Shown here one piece after another: positions 53,310 to 63,288 of a stretch of DNA of 64,000 nt (positions are counted from its first letter, which is position 1; each line of letters starts with the position of its first letter). The translations under genes and the position numbers were made by a program. The DNA lies in contig JBAMJV010009023.1 of assembly GCA_037951105.1 (NCBI GenBank), forward strand, positions 1 through 64,000, in the 5' to 3' direction. Below the pieces are notes generated by a model. That model worked only from the letters and a program-made list of their open reading frames with translations. It did no database searches and had not been told where the DNA came from. The stretch is from Echinarachnius parma (lineage: Eukaryota; Echinodermata; Echinoidea; Clypeasteroida; Echinarachniidae).

Positions 53310-53469
53310 ACAGTGAAACCTCATTATAACGAGCTCTGTTATAACGAGGTACCCGATATAGCGAGGCTATTTCACAGGTCCAGGTTCTATGTATTATAGC
53401 AGTTTCAAGTTCTGATACAAGGTAAATTTAATGGGGCCAAGGTGCTCGTTATAACAAGGTTTCACTGTA
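53310..53469. mobile_element. MITE 'ACAGTGGAACCTC', copy 3
   Basis: ACAGTGAAACCTCATTATAA ... TATAACAAGGTTTCACTGTA. The inner CGAGGTACCCGATATAGCGA is family-like. Confidence 0.85.
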
Positions 53470-54560
53470 CTTTTGCCAAACTAATTTCATTACATAAAGT
53501 TAACAGTTGAATGTTGGAATTTCCTCACTTGTAAACAATCTGACCATCTGAGGATTCAATTTAAATTTAAAAATCTATTAGTACATGTAGACAGTGAATA
53601 TAGATTGTAATATCGTTAACATCGGAAAGGGTAATATAATTCTCATAACTTGTGATTTACATTGAAACAATTGGTAACAAAATAAATTTGAGTACTTAAA
53701 AATGTTGATATTACTGAACATTTTTGTAGCGGATAAGCAGTTTTCAGTAGCTTTTACATTCATTGAACATTTTCAACTTTAAAAATAATTATTTAGATCA
53801 AGAAGGGATACAGTATTTAGCTTGATTGCACACGAGTAGGAGGTCAAAATTAATTTGTACAACATGTAGTTGTATATATAGATGAAATTTCTTCTAAAAT
53901 CATAAATATCTGAAGAAAAATAAAATAAAAAGGCCTCTAATTTGCATGCAATCATTATTATATCTGCCATAGCAACATAAAGTATAATAACTCAAAACAA
54001 GTTATGCAACAAAAATAAACATGTATTAAAATAACAAATTAATGTACCTTAGTAAGAACTCCAACCCTAACCCTAATCCCCCACAGCCAAATAATCTTTC
54101 TGTAAGGTACATGTACAGACAGAAGCCAGACTGCACAAACCATACTCGTACAAAAGCCTCGTTTTGGTTTCCTATTGGATGCGATCGCTTATATTGTTAC
54201 TGCCTAACTGCACTGCATTTGTGTGCAAGTTATCCATTAGCCATTTGATGACATAAATGGTACCCTGGGGTACCTAACGAAAATCCGCCATTTTGTTTAA
54301 TTATTTATTTATTTTTTAGGGCTGTACTGGGGTATAGCGTGCATACAAGCACGCGCTGCACTGCATGCACAACGCAATACGGTTGTACTTCGAGTGGACA
54401 CAAGATGGCGCTACACAACGCAGTACCCCGGGGTACTGCGTGTGTCATCATTTACCTCCTCTGTGCCCAAACTACATCTTTCTCGCACCACTTCTCTTAT
54501 GAAGTTATACAAAAATGACCAGCACAGGCATTGGAAGGGTTCAAGGAAGGACCACCATCG

Positions 54561-54640
54561 AGCCTTGTGGTTCAATGGTAAGAGCCATCCTGAAATCCCT
54601 GGTTTGATTCCAGGTGAAGCCAAATTTTCCCTTCAAGACA
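54561..54640 (+). mobile_element. tRNA-derived SINE head
   Basis: GCCTTGTGGTTCAATGGTAA (A-box) and GGTTTGATTCCAGG (B-box) are about 40 bp apart, matching a tRNA-like pol III promoter. It ends GTGAAGCC. The rest of the element downstream is unclear. Confidence 0.6.
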
Positions 54641-54744
54641 TGTTTTTGACATGTTTTTTTGAGATCCTAGACTGCATTAGAAGGCAATGGGAAATTATAA
54701 TTTACCCGATGTTGGCAGTATTAGATTCTTGTTAAAACTAAACA

Positions 54745-55592
54745 TTGTTAGATTGTACTCTTCCTGCCTCACTCCATTTGTAAGTTTGTTTGTTTTACCT
54801 GTGAATTCCTCTGAGCTTTCTAACATTACTTCTCCTCAAGGACAACCTGGATTTTGACTCGGCTTTAGAAGTGCACCTGTAAAGTTATTTTGCCCCAATG
54901 GCAAAAACATTTTCTCATTTAAACTTTGTTGCCAGTTTCCCTGTGTTCTTTCTGGTCAAAAGATAATTTACTCAAATCAAAATCAACAGGAGTGGATTCT
55001 TGGTAAAGATACATTTGTCAGTTTGTATTATCTTTTTGTTTTCACCATAGATGACTTCCTCTGTTCGTTTTTCACATTTCTTTTCATTAATCCGAACATG
55101 GATGTCAACAGCCTCTTCTCATTATAACTTTGTTGCTGGGTCTCCCGTGTCCTTCCTGGGTGATCACTGATCCTCCATTCTCTATCTGCATCTTTCTCAT
55201 AAAACTTCTCTCGACGGAGAAATTGGATGTTGAGTCAGAATCAGAAGTGCACTGTTCAGTAAAGACAGATTATTTTCTAATTCTAACTTTGTGTCGCTAG
55301 TTTCCCTGTGCCTTTCATGGCGGATCAACGAGCCTCTTTTACCTTTTTTCCCTCTCTGTTACTCGGCCGCTCACGTCTTTCTCTCAGTAATCTACTTCTC
55401 CCTGATAACTCCACCGGTCAGTAAAGTCAGATTACATTGCCCAAACCTCAACGTTTGCTCATTTTAACTTTTTTGTTCTAGTTTTCAAGTGTCTTTCCTG
55501 GCCGTTTGCAGAGCATCTTTCTCTAATTTTTTTCCTGCGCTTCTCGGCTGCTCTCCTCTCTCACTTTTAGTAATCTTCTTTTCCCTGATAAC
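54745..55592 (-). pseudogene. Array of decayed copies of the last EBAG9 exon (3' part)
   Basis: Downstream (minus direction) of the real last exon at least four tandem units can be followed: 55441-55592 (closest and best preserved, 164-bp offset), 55270-55410, 55110-55220 and 54905-54960, with a trace of a fifth at 54745-54890. Marker words repeat in each: CATTTTAACTTTGT..CCAG, CCCTGTG.CTTTC.TGG and CTTCT.CTCCCTGATAAC. The units also share non-exonic TCAGAATCAGAAGTGCAC and CAGTAAAG.CAGATTA, so each includes flanking sequence. None is open. Confidence 0.88.
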
Positions 55593-55622
55593 TGAATATA
55601 TTGCCCAAACCTCAACGTTTTC

Positions 55623-55832
55623 TCATTTTAACTTTGTCGCCAGCTTCCCAGTGTCTTTCCTGGCCGTTCGCTGGGCGTCTTTCTCCATTTTTTTCCTGCG
55701 CTGCTCGGCGGCTCTCATCTCCCTCTCAGCCATCTTCTTCTCCCGGATGACCTGCTCCGCCTCCCACGCCAAGTCGTCTCCCGTCTCCTCCTCCCAGCCG
55801 TTGGTGTTCTCCGTCCATGTCCCCAATTCATC
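55623..55832 (-). CDS. EBAG9: EBAG9 exon 4 (coiled coil, terminal)
   Basis: Residues 188-256 and TGA. The family signature TENTNGWEEE is followed by a charged helix from about residue 210 to 245. Acceptor AAATTTCAG. Confidence 0.95.
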   Translation of the reverse strand, partial: DELGTWTENTNGWEEETGDDLAWEAEQVIREKKMAEREMRAAEQRRKKMEKDAQRTARKDTGKLATKLK

Positions 55833-58800
55833 CTGAAATTTCAAGTTGAAATGAGAATAAGATTTAATAAGATTCATCATCATCATCATCAACATCATCA
55901 CCACTATCATCTTCATTCTCATCATCATCTGTACCAAAACAGTAATCATCATTAACATCATTCACCTCCTGTCCATGTCCCTAATTAATCCTACAAAATT
56001 AAGTTGAAGTGAGAATAAGATTTTATTGTAATTTATAATTATCATCATCAATATGTAGTCCTTTTTTGCTTTTGTTTTGGGCTACCAAAGTCTACTCTAC
56101 TTGCCCGACAGGGCACCAGATAAAGAAGTTACTGTCACATACTGTAAGTACTGCAGTTTCATCTACTCCCATCGCTAACTAGTCTATTTGATAGGCCTTG
56201 TGTCAGGGGTGAGGGGCCTCCTATAACCTACATCATCACTATCATGTTGTCATCATCATATCATAATCGCCGTCTTCACTACCATTATCGTCATCATCAT
56301 CACAAGTTAAGGTTTATGGCAAGCAAAATATGATTTGCCTCTTCTACAAGGGCAACCAGTAATATTGCCACATACCGTAAGTACTGCTGTTTCATCTACT
56401 CCCATTGTTAGTCTATTTGTCAGGCCTTGTGTCAGGGGTGAGGGCCCTCCTATAACCTGTGTCTTCTTCCGTATTTGTGCCTAAAATTGGAGAGAGGGGG
56501 AAAGAAGAGGAAAGTAAAGAAAACGGCTGTCGAAATGCTAAGCAAAGATTATAAAAATACATGTTTAATGGCTGATCAAAAGACCAATCAAAATAACCTC
56601 TTGCCTATGGGAGGCTGGTGGGCTATGTAATGATTATACTAACAATACACCAGCATTTATATTGCTCCATCAATCTAGAAATTCTATACTGAGATGCATT
56701 ATACTGTACAGGATATCTACATACTTGCCAACATTTGAATTTTGGAAAGAGGGACAAAATTGGCCGGGGGTCCAAAGTCGCAGCATAATTGCACAAGAGT
56801 GCGGGAAGTGCACATTGCAAGCACAAAGTCCATTGCGACAGGGGTCCAGGCCTTGACGTTTTTTAGTATTAAATGCATTCTCGACCCATTTTTCATAATT
56901 TTTTTTTTTTTTTTTTTTTTTAACTTAAAAATCGGGACGTCCCGATTTTCACTTCTAAAAAATTAAAAAAACAGGACAATTCCGATAAAAACGGGACAGT
57001 TGGCAAGTATGTATCCACCCTGGTTGTAGCCAAACTGACATGCAGGCGCATCAAGCATTTCAAGAGCTTTTTTTAGAGCTATTGTGACGGCTTGTCATAG
57101 CTGATGGGATGTACACTTGGCTTGCCATAGGCAAGACACGTTGGAAGTTAACATGGCTTGAAATTACAAACATCACGGCTTTTCTTGTGTATTTTATTTG
57201 GTCTTTTGCGAGGAACTCGGGAGAGTGTACTAGTTATGGAGTGTCGTATCATCAACTCGTAACAGTTGGGGGCTTGTCCGGGAAAATTTGTAGTTTTTCT
57301 GCAAGTTTAGAGGTAATATGGCCGGTTTTTGTTGATGTATTTCGTTCAAAGTCATGCATGTTAATTTTCCCGCGGAGGCGTCACTTGGTGTTCGGTGGTC
57401 GTTTGGTGCGGCGAAGATTCTGGCTCGCCGCGCCAGCGGTGTTGCATGTGTGTGTAGCTGGATGGTGACTGTTCGTTGTGTGTTGAGATTTACAGTCGTG
57501 GTACGTCTACATGCAAGTTTTACGTGTACAGATGTTTAGCTTTATCAACATGTACATGGGTTGCACTGTGGGAATAAAGTGCTGGGTTTTCTAGGCATTT
57601 TGCAGTGTGTGATGAGTGGGTTCTCTGCTCTGTGTTTCTCGGGTGTTTGAGATGACACGTCAGTTGATGGTTTTCAGCTGGATATTTCGTTTTGGGATGT
57701 GGATTCATGTTTGAATTCGTGTTCTGGTACATTTTACTTCTACATTTGTAGTGGATGTGTATGTGGGCTATTTTGACTGAAGAGTTGCATTGGATGCAGT
57801 GATAGGGCTGTGATGTGATTGTCGGGATAGTTGTCGCTGTCGGAAATTGGCAGAATTACACAGGACATTACGTGTTGATAAGCTTTGGACAGTTTATTGT
57901 GTGAAGTGTACCAGTAGTGCAGTTTTGTGTGCATTCCAACGTGTTCTAGTTCCGACTAGGGTTCTTTTCGTAGAACAAATTTGGAAGGGTTCTGTTTTCC
58001 CTTGATGCATTGGTTTTATGCATGTTCTCTTGTTTGTCAGGAGGTTTCACACATTGGTTTAATGTGTGGTGGCGTTGTGTATTCTTCACGATTGCTGTGT
58101 TGGATTTGCTTGCGAGTAATATCCATCGTGTTTACCGGATCGGTTAGTTAAGTAAGTCATTTGTTTGGATGCGTTCCAGATTTTGTTCACATGTGAGTGA
58201 GTGCAGGTTGCATGGTAAGCTTACAGGAGAGAGAGTTGTGAACACATGAAAGGAGTTGTTGGCCTTTGATGCTGATTTTTATATTCCTTTGAGACACAGG
58301 TGTGTTGTTTAAATTCCCAAGATGTCTGATTCGTTGAGGAATTTTGTTTGCTGTCCAAGCGTGGAGAAGCTGATGGAGATGCGGAAGGATGATCTGTTGG
58401 AAATTGCATTGTACTTTTATGTTAATGAGGCTACATCCTACATGACTAGATCTAAGGTCCGGAAACTGATCGTTAGTAGTCTGGTGGCAAGGCAGGTTTT
58501 GCCGGAGTCATCGATGAGCTTTGTTGAAGATTTTGCTTTGCGAAGGAGAGTGGAGGAGATTGAGAGACAGATCAAAGTTCTCCAGGGGAGACAGCATGAA
58601 GAGAAAGCAAGAGAGTCTGATGTGTGTGTTGGAGATAGCTTGTTAAGTTCATTAAATACAAGTGACACAAGGAAAAGACATTCAGACATACATGTACAAA
58701 CACAATCACACGGTGTCAGTGATACAGGGGATTTGAGTGTTTGCTCGAGTACGGTGATGTTCGGTCCAGGTGTTCGTGGAAATCCTTGGGATGATGTCGA

Positions 58801-61800
58801 AGGTCGTCTTCACCATGGTAGTAGGGAGAAGGACGGAGAGATGGCGACGGCTATGAACGACATCCACGATGACGTCGGGCAGATGATGACTGCGCAAGAC
58901 GGGATGATGTCTTCTGGCGTCGCAGACCAATCCTCTAGTGGCAGACGAGCTGGACGACATGCTGGACAGCAACAATCTGGTGGTGCAGAGCTTCATGGCA
59001 GGCTGGAGACCTCTCTACCCGGAAGGGGTGACAGAGCAGATGTCCTGGTGCGGCCTGATGAGGTGTCTGCTTGTGGTCCAGATGACTACAGGTTTGATTG
59101 TTGTGACGAAGCAGATGTACTGGTGAGCCCTGATGAAGTGTCTGCTTGTGGTCCAGATGACCGCAGGTGTGATCGGCCTGCATTCCAGGAGAGGAGTAGC
59201 CCAACTGGTGAGATGGTGCTGTCAGCTTCCAGTCCTGATGATGGAAGGCATGTTCCGCCTACCATCCGGGAGAGAGACTTTGAAAGTGAAGCTGCGCTGG
59301 AGAGCCTGGAAGAGGTGCCAGTGGGGGGACCGGAGGGAAACCGGCTAGAAGTCGAGAGACCTGATAGAGTCCAGAGGGATGAAGCAGAGTCCTCTGCAGT
59401 TTCAGCTTGTGATCTAGGTGATCGCAGGCATGTTCAGCCTGCACTCCAGGAGAGGGTCGAGCTTTGTGAGGCGGCGTCTTCTGATGTCGAGGAAGCTGCC
59501 CAGGTGGAGAGGCGACAAGGTGGTCGACGTCAGGCCAGAACTTCTTCATGTCGTCAAGGCAGTCGACGCAGGGCGAGAGGTACTAGGCAACGACGCGGTG
59601 TTCGACGAGCCAGATCAGCTAGATGGCGAGCAGGAGCTCGTTGTCAGTTTCGGACTCGTGTTCAACGTGATGCTGGAAGGAGACGTCGGTGGAGGCCTCG
59701 TCGCAAGTCGCGCTTGATGGAGTTGCGAGTGAGTGGTCGTCGACCGAGGAGACCAGGTGATTGCTGTCAAGGTGAACTGAGAAGCCAGTCAGTAGCGTTT
59801 CAGCGACTGGACTTTAAAAAGAGGAAGAAGTTAATCGATCTTTGTTTCATGTGAATTGATCTTAAAAGCCGGATGAAAAGGACTGGAACAGACAAAGGCA
59901 TCAACGCCTTAATTTGAGTAAAAAGGAACACAATTTGTTAATCGCTGTGCATAAAGAAATGGGCTGATATTAGACTGTGAACATTTAAAAAGAAATGACA
60001 CTTGAAATCTCAGCTCGAAAAGGACTTTGCGAATGAAATCAGGAAAGACTAAATTTAAGATATCCTGATGAACATTTCAGAGAAAAATTAACGGTTGTTC
60101 TTTTGTACTTATGTATTATGATGTATTAGCTATGCATTTGAATGTTGTCTTCCCTTAAACAGGATTGTTGGGCGGACAGTTTGCAGATGTAACTATTAAA
60201 TTTGTTTCTTTCTTTTGCAGGATGACTTTGATCAGGAAGATTAATGCAGTTAGCAGTTTCAAGAAGAAAAACATTAATGTTTTCACATGTTCAGTTTGTA
60301 TGTTCTTGCATTGCGGGTGAAAAAAAATCCATTCTCATACGTTGTAAGAACAGGTTGATGTATTTTTCTTTTGTGTTAGATTTGTAGAGTAACATGTAGA
60401 AGATCTTGTGGAAATGTTTACAAACATTTAAAATGATATTTGCTAGAAGATAAAGGTTGTGGGTTCACATTTAATTTTAAATCTAAATGTGCACACAGTC
60501 TTACACAAGATATAATTGGCATAGTTTGTAACTTTTTTGTTGAAGCTGAAGGAAAGTTCTTGTAGGACACAAATTAAGTGATGGATATATGGGAACAGGT
60601 ATATTTGTTTGGTGTAGGATTATATACATGTGCAGCATTTAGATATCTGTCAAGGAGCTTAAAGTGAAAATGTGCATTAGGGATGTGAATGTGAACCAAT
60701 TGCATGCTTGGACAAAGTCTATAAATTGCATGTGTATTTTTGTTTTGATAAATGTTGGGAGTTCCTGGCAATATTGATAATGTGCAGTTAATACTCATCA
60801 TGTTTGAAGCTTTGGTGAAAGGAGACCATTGTAGAGTTTGTTGATTAACTGCGTAGAAAAGCCTAAATGTAGTTTTGATGCATGCATTGTAAAGTTATAA
60901 TAAGGTAGTGATACACATGTGTGCAGTATAGGTCTCACTTTTGTTTTATTTTGCCTGGAGCATTTTAGGGTTCATTTATTTCGATGTTATAAATGCCCTC
61001 TTTAAGGAGGGAAGTGTGACGGCTTGTCATAGCTGATGGGATGTACACTTGGCTTGCCATAGGCAAGACACGTTGGAAGTTAACATGGCTTGAAATTACA
61101 AACATCACGGCTTTTCTTGTGTATTTTATTTGGTCTTTTGCGAGGAACTCGGGAGAGTGTACTAGTTATGGAGTGTCGTATCATCAACTCGTAACACTAT
61201 AAAGGAATTAATTTTTAATTTTAGGGGGCTACTTTTCCAATCTGATGGATATTCAGAAATTGTTCACATAAATACGCTATGGACATTTTAGGGGCTACCT
61301 ACTGATTTTGGGGGGCTAATTTGAAAATTAGGGGGCAAAATCACCCTCAGCCCGTATATTTCCTACCTTTTCTTTTTTATAAAACAAATTATTGAAAAAA
61401 AACTCACAGGTTTCTTGTAAGAAGGCATCATGTCTGTGAAATAGTCCACCTCTGGCTCCTCCTCTTCCTGTGAAGGGTCAAGTGATGATGGTGGTAGGTG
61501 CGAGTTGCCATAGTTACCTCCGATGACCGAGGGACTCGTGGGGTCGATCTTGATGCTCATCGATTGACCATCGTCCCAATCATCCCAATCTAATTCGACC
61601 TGGCAATAAAACAAAGATAAACAATTAATACAAAAGCAATACATTATTAGTATGAGCCACATTAATTGATATAATCATTTCATCTATGCATTCTCTATTA
61701 TATGTGGTAGTATATTTAGCTAAATTTGGACGTTGATAGATCTAGGTATACGTTTATTGTTATTTATGTTCCGTAATGCTGCATCTTCTGGAGCCAGTGT

Positions 61801-62853
61801 GTGAGGGTTCACATGCCCTAGGGCAACAGTAATGTACTTTTGTGAACCCTGACCCACACACTGCTTCTAACTATTTGCTTCTGTCTTGTAACTTGTATTT
61901 TTGTAATTTGTGCATATATAGTTGTGTTGTATTTTACATTGTATTATGCTTTTTGGTCGAACCATTGTCAGTGTCATGGGACTGTTTATCTCCTGACCCT
62001 ATAACTCTCAAATGAATAACCAATTAATGACCTTGAGATCCTTCGCCGATCATATATACTAGGGTGGGAAGTCAAATCCTTCATTCCATTATCTATTACA
62101 AAGAACATGAAATTGAGTAATTTTATGTGCTAATAATTGTAATTATTATAAAGTAAACCATGTCTTTCAAGGCCATCCAAGTATGGGGCTGAAGCAAGTA
62201 GTGTTTCCCAACATAAATGAAACTGACCAAGAATGGTTTTAACCCATTGAAGACTGATTGATTTGGGAATCCAGTAACATGCATTGTCCACAAAACCCAG
62301 CCTGATTATTTTCAAATGTCCACACTACCTTGTTTTCTCTACTGGCCAGGTCGGGCAATTATTTCCAAGTTCTACCCACTGGAACAGAAAATTCACTTGC
62401 CAACTTATTTCTATGAAATTAACACCTTGAGTTACATTCTACTCGATTGCAGTTGAGCAGAAATGTCAGTTGCACAAACAACTAGACCATTTACAACATT
62501 TTACTTGCCCCACAGCCCTGCACCAAAGTTTGCTTGCACCGGGCAATCCAGCAAGTGCGAGTGTCTAGCAGTACCAGGATCCAACTTACCCCTGAATTAT
62601 TCTGTCGCGGAGTGCTTTCAAAAGGCAGGCTCTGGGTCTGTGTATGGATCTGGGGACCATTCCCACTAGGAATAGGAACTGGAATAAGGGCTGGTCCTGC
62701 AGTCTTCGTTCCTGGTAGGCCTACTGGGGCCTTTGTTGGCAGACCAGGTCCTGGATCGCTGCTCCTCCTCCGCCTGAAGCGGAAGAGCGTCCTCTTGATG
62801 AAGGAGAAGAGTGATGCCAGGCAGGTGCACAGTATCCATGGCGACATCTTCAT
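55623..62853 (-). CDS. EBAG9: EBAG9/RCAS1-like protein (4 coding exons, 256 aa)
   Basis: Golgi/vesicle membrane protein; the vertebrate protein modulates regulated secretion. Exons: 62853-62590, 61599-61408, 56480-56376, 55832-55623, all phase 0, with GTAAGT, GTGAGT and GTATGT donors. The N-terminus MKMSPWILCTCLASLFSFIK has the family's short hydrophobic anchor with C9/C11 (the CTC motif is palmitoylated in known members), followed by a basic FRFRRRR stretch. The middle has the acidic DWDDWDD and VDYFTDMMPSYKK (family: DYFKDMTP). The C-terminus has LGTWTENTNGWEEE and the coiled-coil AEREMRAAEQRRKKMEKDAQ. It is about 43 residues longer than the human protein, mainly a Pro-rich insert in exon 1; the exon 3 sequence after RKKTQ differs strongly. 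Intron 2 contains an LTR element in the opposite direction. Confidence 0.92.
55967..56025 (-). pseudogene. Upstream copy of EBAG9 exon 4 (5' end with acceptor)
   Basis: Repeats about 28 nt of exon start (CTCCTGTCCATGTCCCTAAT against CTCCGTCCATGTCCCCAATT) plus the intron side (AAGTTGAAGTGAGAATAAGA, nearly identical). The acceptor is now TAG, and the first codons read GAT-TAA, an immediate stop. Confidence 0.88.
56131..56228 (-). pseudogene. Downstream copy of EBAG9 exon 3 (3' part with donor)
   Basis: Matches the last ~73 nt of exon 3 (AGGCCTTGTGTCAGGGGTGA, TTTCATCTACTCCCAT on the plus strand) and the donor-side intron (CACATACTGTAAGTACTG). The GT of the donor is kept. A 4-nt insertion shifts the frame. 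Confidence 0.93.
56376..56480 (-). CDS. EBAG9: EBAG9 exon 3
   Basis: Residues 153-187, AQIRKKTQVIGGPSPLTQGL onward. IRKKTQ matches the family's TIRKTQ; the remainder has diverged. Acceptor AATTTTAG, donor GTATGT. The exon is supported by phase and by the conserved hexapeptide. Confidence 0.85.
56718..57012. mobile_element. Element with 'ATACTTGCCAAC' inverted ends
   Basis: CATACTTGCCAACATTTGAA at left, GGGACAGTTGGCAAGTATG at right. The interior has a poly-T of about 24 and CGGGACGTCCCG. It lies directly beside the LTR element. Confidence 0.8.
57083..57264 (+). repeat. 5' LTR
   Basis: 182 bp, TG...CA ends. Confidence 0.93.
57267..57284 (+). other. Primer-binding site (tRNA-Pro type)
   Basis: TGGGGGCTTGTCCGGGAA, two bases after the LTR. 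Established tRNA-Pro binding sites read TGGGGGCTCGTCCGGGAT. Confidence 0.85.
57285..58321 (+). other. LTR element leader
   Basis: About 1 kb of T/G-rich non-coding leader between the primer-binding site and the ORF. Several short open frames, none convincing. Confidence 0.6.
58322..59854 (+). CDS. Gag-like ORF of LTR element (510 aa)
   Basis: Intact ORF from ATG (context AAGATGT) to TGA. Residues 1-60 (PSVEKLMEMRKDDLLEIALY) resemble the SAP-like N-terminal domain of Gag proteins in animal Ty3/gypsy-type elements. A charged, probably coiled segment follows to about residue 100 (RRRVEEIERQIKVLQGRQHE). The centre has a 25-residue tandem repeat (ADVLVRPDEVSACGPDD, then ADVLVSPDEVSACGPDD; 75-nt period at 59036 and 59111) and weaker relatives, rich in Asp/Glu. 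Residues about 396-479 are strongly Arg-rich (GRRQARTSSCRQGSRRRARG), likely nucleic-acid binding. There is no CCHC knuckle, protease or polymerase. Confidence 0.75.
   Translation: MSDSLRNFVCCPSVEKLMEMRKDDLLEIALYFYVNEATSYMTRSKVRKLIVSSLVARQVLPESSMSFVEDFALRRRVEEIERQIKVLQGRQHEEKARESDVCVGDSLLSSLNTSDTRKRHSDIHVQTQSHGVSDTGDLSVCSSTVMFGPGVRGNPWDDVEGRLHHGSREKDGEMATAMNDIHDDVGQMMTAQDGMMSSGVADQSSSGRRAGRHAGQQQSGGAELHGRLETSLPGRGDRADVLVRPDEVSACGPDDYRFDCCDEADVLVSPDEVSACGPDDRRCDRPAFQERSSPTGEMVLSASSPDDGRHVPPTIRERDFESEAALESLEEVPVGGPEGNRLEVERPDRVQRDEAESSAVSACDLGDRRHVQPALQERVELCEAASSDVEEAAQVERRQGGRRQARTSSCRQGSRRRARGTRQRRGVRRARSARWRAGARCQFRTRVQRDAGRRRRWRPRRKSRLMELRVSGRRPRRPGDCCQGELRSQSVAFQRLDFKKRKKLIDLCFM
59855..61003 (+). 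other. LTR element 3' untranslated interior
   Basis: Non-coding, with a good splice-acceptor-like TTTCTTTCTTTTGCAG at 60205-60220 followed by a short acidic frame (DDFDQED, stop). This hints at, but does not prove, a spliced transcript. Confidence 0.5.
61004..61014 (+). other. Polypurine tract
   Basis: AAGGAGGGAAG abutting the 3' LTR, the expected plus-strand primer site. Confidence 0.85.
61015..61196 (+). repeat. 3' LTR
   Basis: 182 bp, indistinguishable by eye from the 5' LTR. Confidence 0.93.
61200..61371 (-). mobile_element. MITE-like repeat, copy 2 ('gggggctgagggc' family)
   Basis: Inverted relative of 5405-5570: GGGGCTACCTACTGATTTTG and GTATATTTCCTACC are shared in complement. The LTR element inserted at or near its edge. 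Confidence 0.6.
61408..61599 (-). CDS. EBAG9: EBAG9 exon 2
   Basis: Residues 89-152: VELDWDDWDDGQSMSIKIDP ... EEEEPEVDYFTDMMPSYKKP. Acidic, with the DYFxDM motif typical of the family. Acceptor TATTGCCAG, donor GTGAGT. Confidence 0.94.
61790..61868. repeat. Hairpin in EBAG9 intron 1
   Basis: CAGTGTGTGAGGGTTCACA mirrors TGTGAACCCTGACCCACACACTG with small gaps. Confidence 0.6.
62338..62575. repeat. Dispersed repeat ('ACTTGCCC...GTGTCGAGC' family), copy 2
   Basis: CTGGAACAGAAAATTCACTT, TCGGGCAA, TTTTACTTGCCCCACAGCC and GCAAGTGCGAGTGTCTAGCA parallel the intron 9 copy. Confidence 0.6.
62590..62853 (-). CDS. EBAG9: EBAG9 exon 1 (first coding)
   Basis: Residues 1-88: membrane anchor, basic patch, then a Pro/Gly-rich linker (PGPGLPTKAPVGLPGTKTAG). 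The start is the first ATG after an acceptor (TCTCTTTAG, exon side at 62901), so 48 nt of 5'UTR share this exon. Confidence 0.9.
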
Positions 62854-63016
62854 GGTGGGGTGCGGCGTGGAATGGTCTTTAGAAGCTGAAGTAGGTGGTT
62901 TCTAAAGAGAGAAAAGTAGAATGGAGCATAATTCACATCATGGTCAAACATTCTTTACTATATCTGAGCATTAAAAAAAGCATGCAGACCATATTAAATT
63001 CTAAATCAAATCTTTG

Positions 63017-63282
63017 GGGGCATTCTCTAAGACTAAGACCACAACTTGGCAGTTGGCATGAATGAGTCATGACTAAAACTCTGATCAATGCTCTATTAAT
63101 CATGTCTATCTCCAATGCAACAGAGTCAGCCCCTTGAGGCTTGACCTACAGCCTTTTTGCAGGGGTGTGTCTATCTATGCAATTTGTATAGCACATGTTT
63201 TATTGCAATTGCCAAATTTGGTTCTTTTAGAAATGCATTTTAAGTCTTTGGGCTTGGCACATTTAGTAGAGAATGCCTAAGG
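63017..63282. mobile_element. Foldback MITE ('AACTTGGCATGCATGA' family), copy 3
   Basis: GCATTCTCTAAGACTAAGAC / GTCTTTGGGCTTGGC..AGTAGAGAATGCC inverted ends, and CACAACTTGGCAGTTGGCAT inside, resemble copies at 7930 and 45907. Confidence 0.6.
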
Positions 63283-63288
63283 CTAAGC

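Larger units (their letters stand above)
49560..54540. other. Intergenic region, repeats only
   Basis: Between the unknown gene and EBAG9 I find only repeats (listed separately) and AT-rich sequence. No exon-like frame with splice sites was recognised on either strand. Confidence 0.55.
57083..61196 (+). mobile_element. Non-autonomous LTR retrotransposon
   Basis: Two 182-bp direct repeats (57083-57264, 61015-61196) start TGTGACGG and end CGTAACA. I see no difference between them, implying recent insertion. CTAT flanks both sides (57079-57082, 61197-61200) as a 4-bp target duplication. Just inside the left LTR is TGGGGGCTTGTCCGGGAA (57267-57284), matching a tRNA-Pro primer-binding site with one or two changes. 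AAGGAGGGAAG just before the right LTR is a polypurine tract. The ~3.75-kb interior has one 510-codon Gag-like ORF and no reverse transcriptase, protease or integrase, so mobility would need proteins supplied elsewhere. It sits in EBAG9 intron 2, antisense to the gene. Confidence 0.93.

Noticed and set aside
54058-54084. Interstitial telomere repeat
   Set aside because: Only two or three CCTAACCCTAA-like units; too short to mean anything.
55489-55836. 115-codon plus-strand ORF
   Set aside because: Antisense of the EBAG9 last exon and its adjacent copy.
58706-59549. Several minus-strand and alternate-frame ORFs over the Gag-like ORF
   Set aside because: Shadows of the 510-codon frame caused by its GC-rich repeats.
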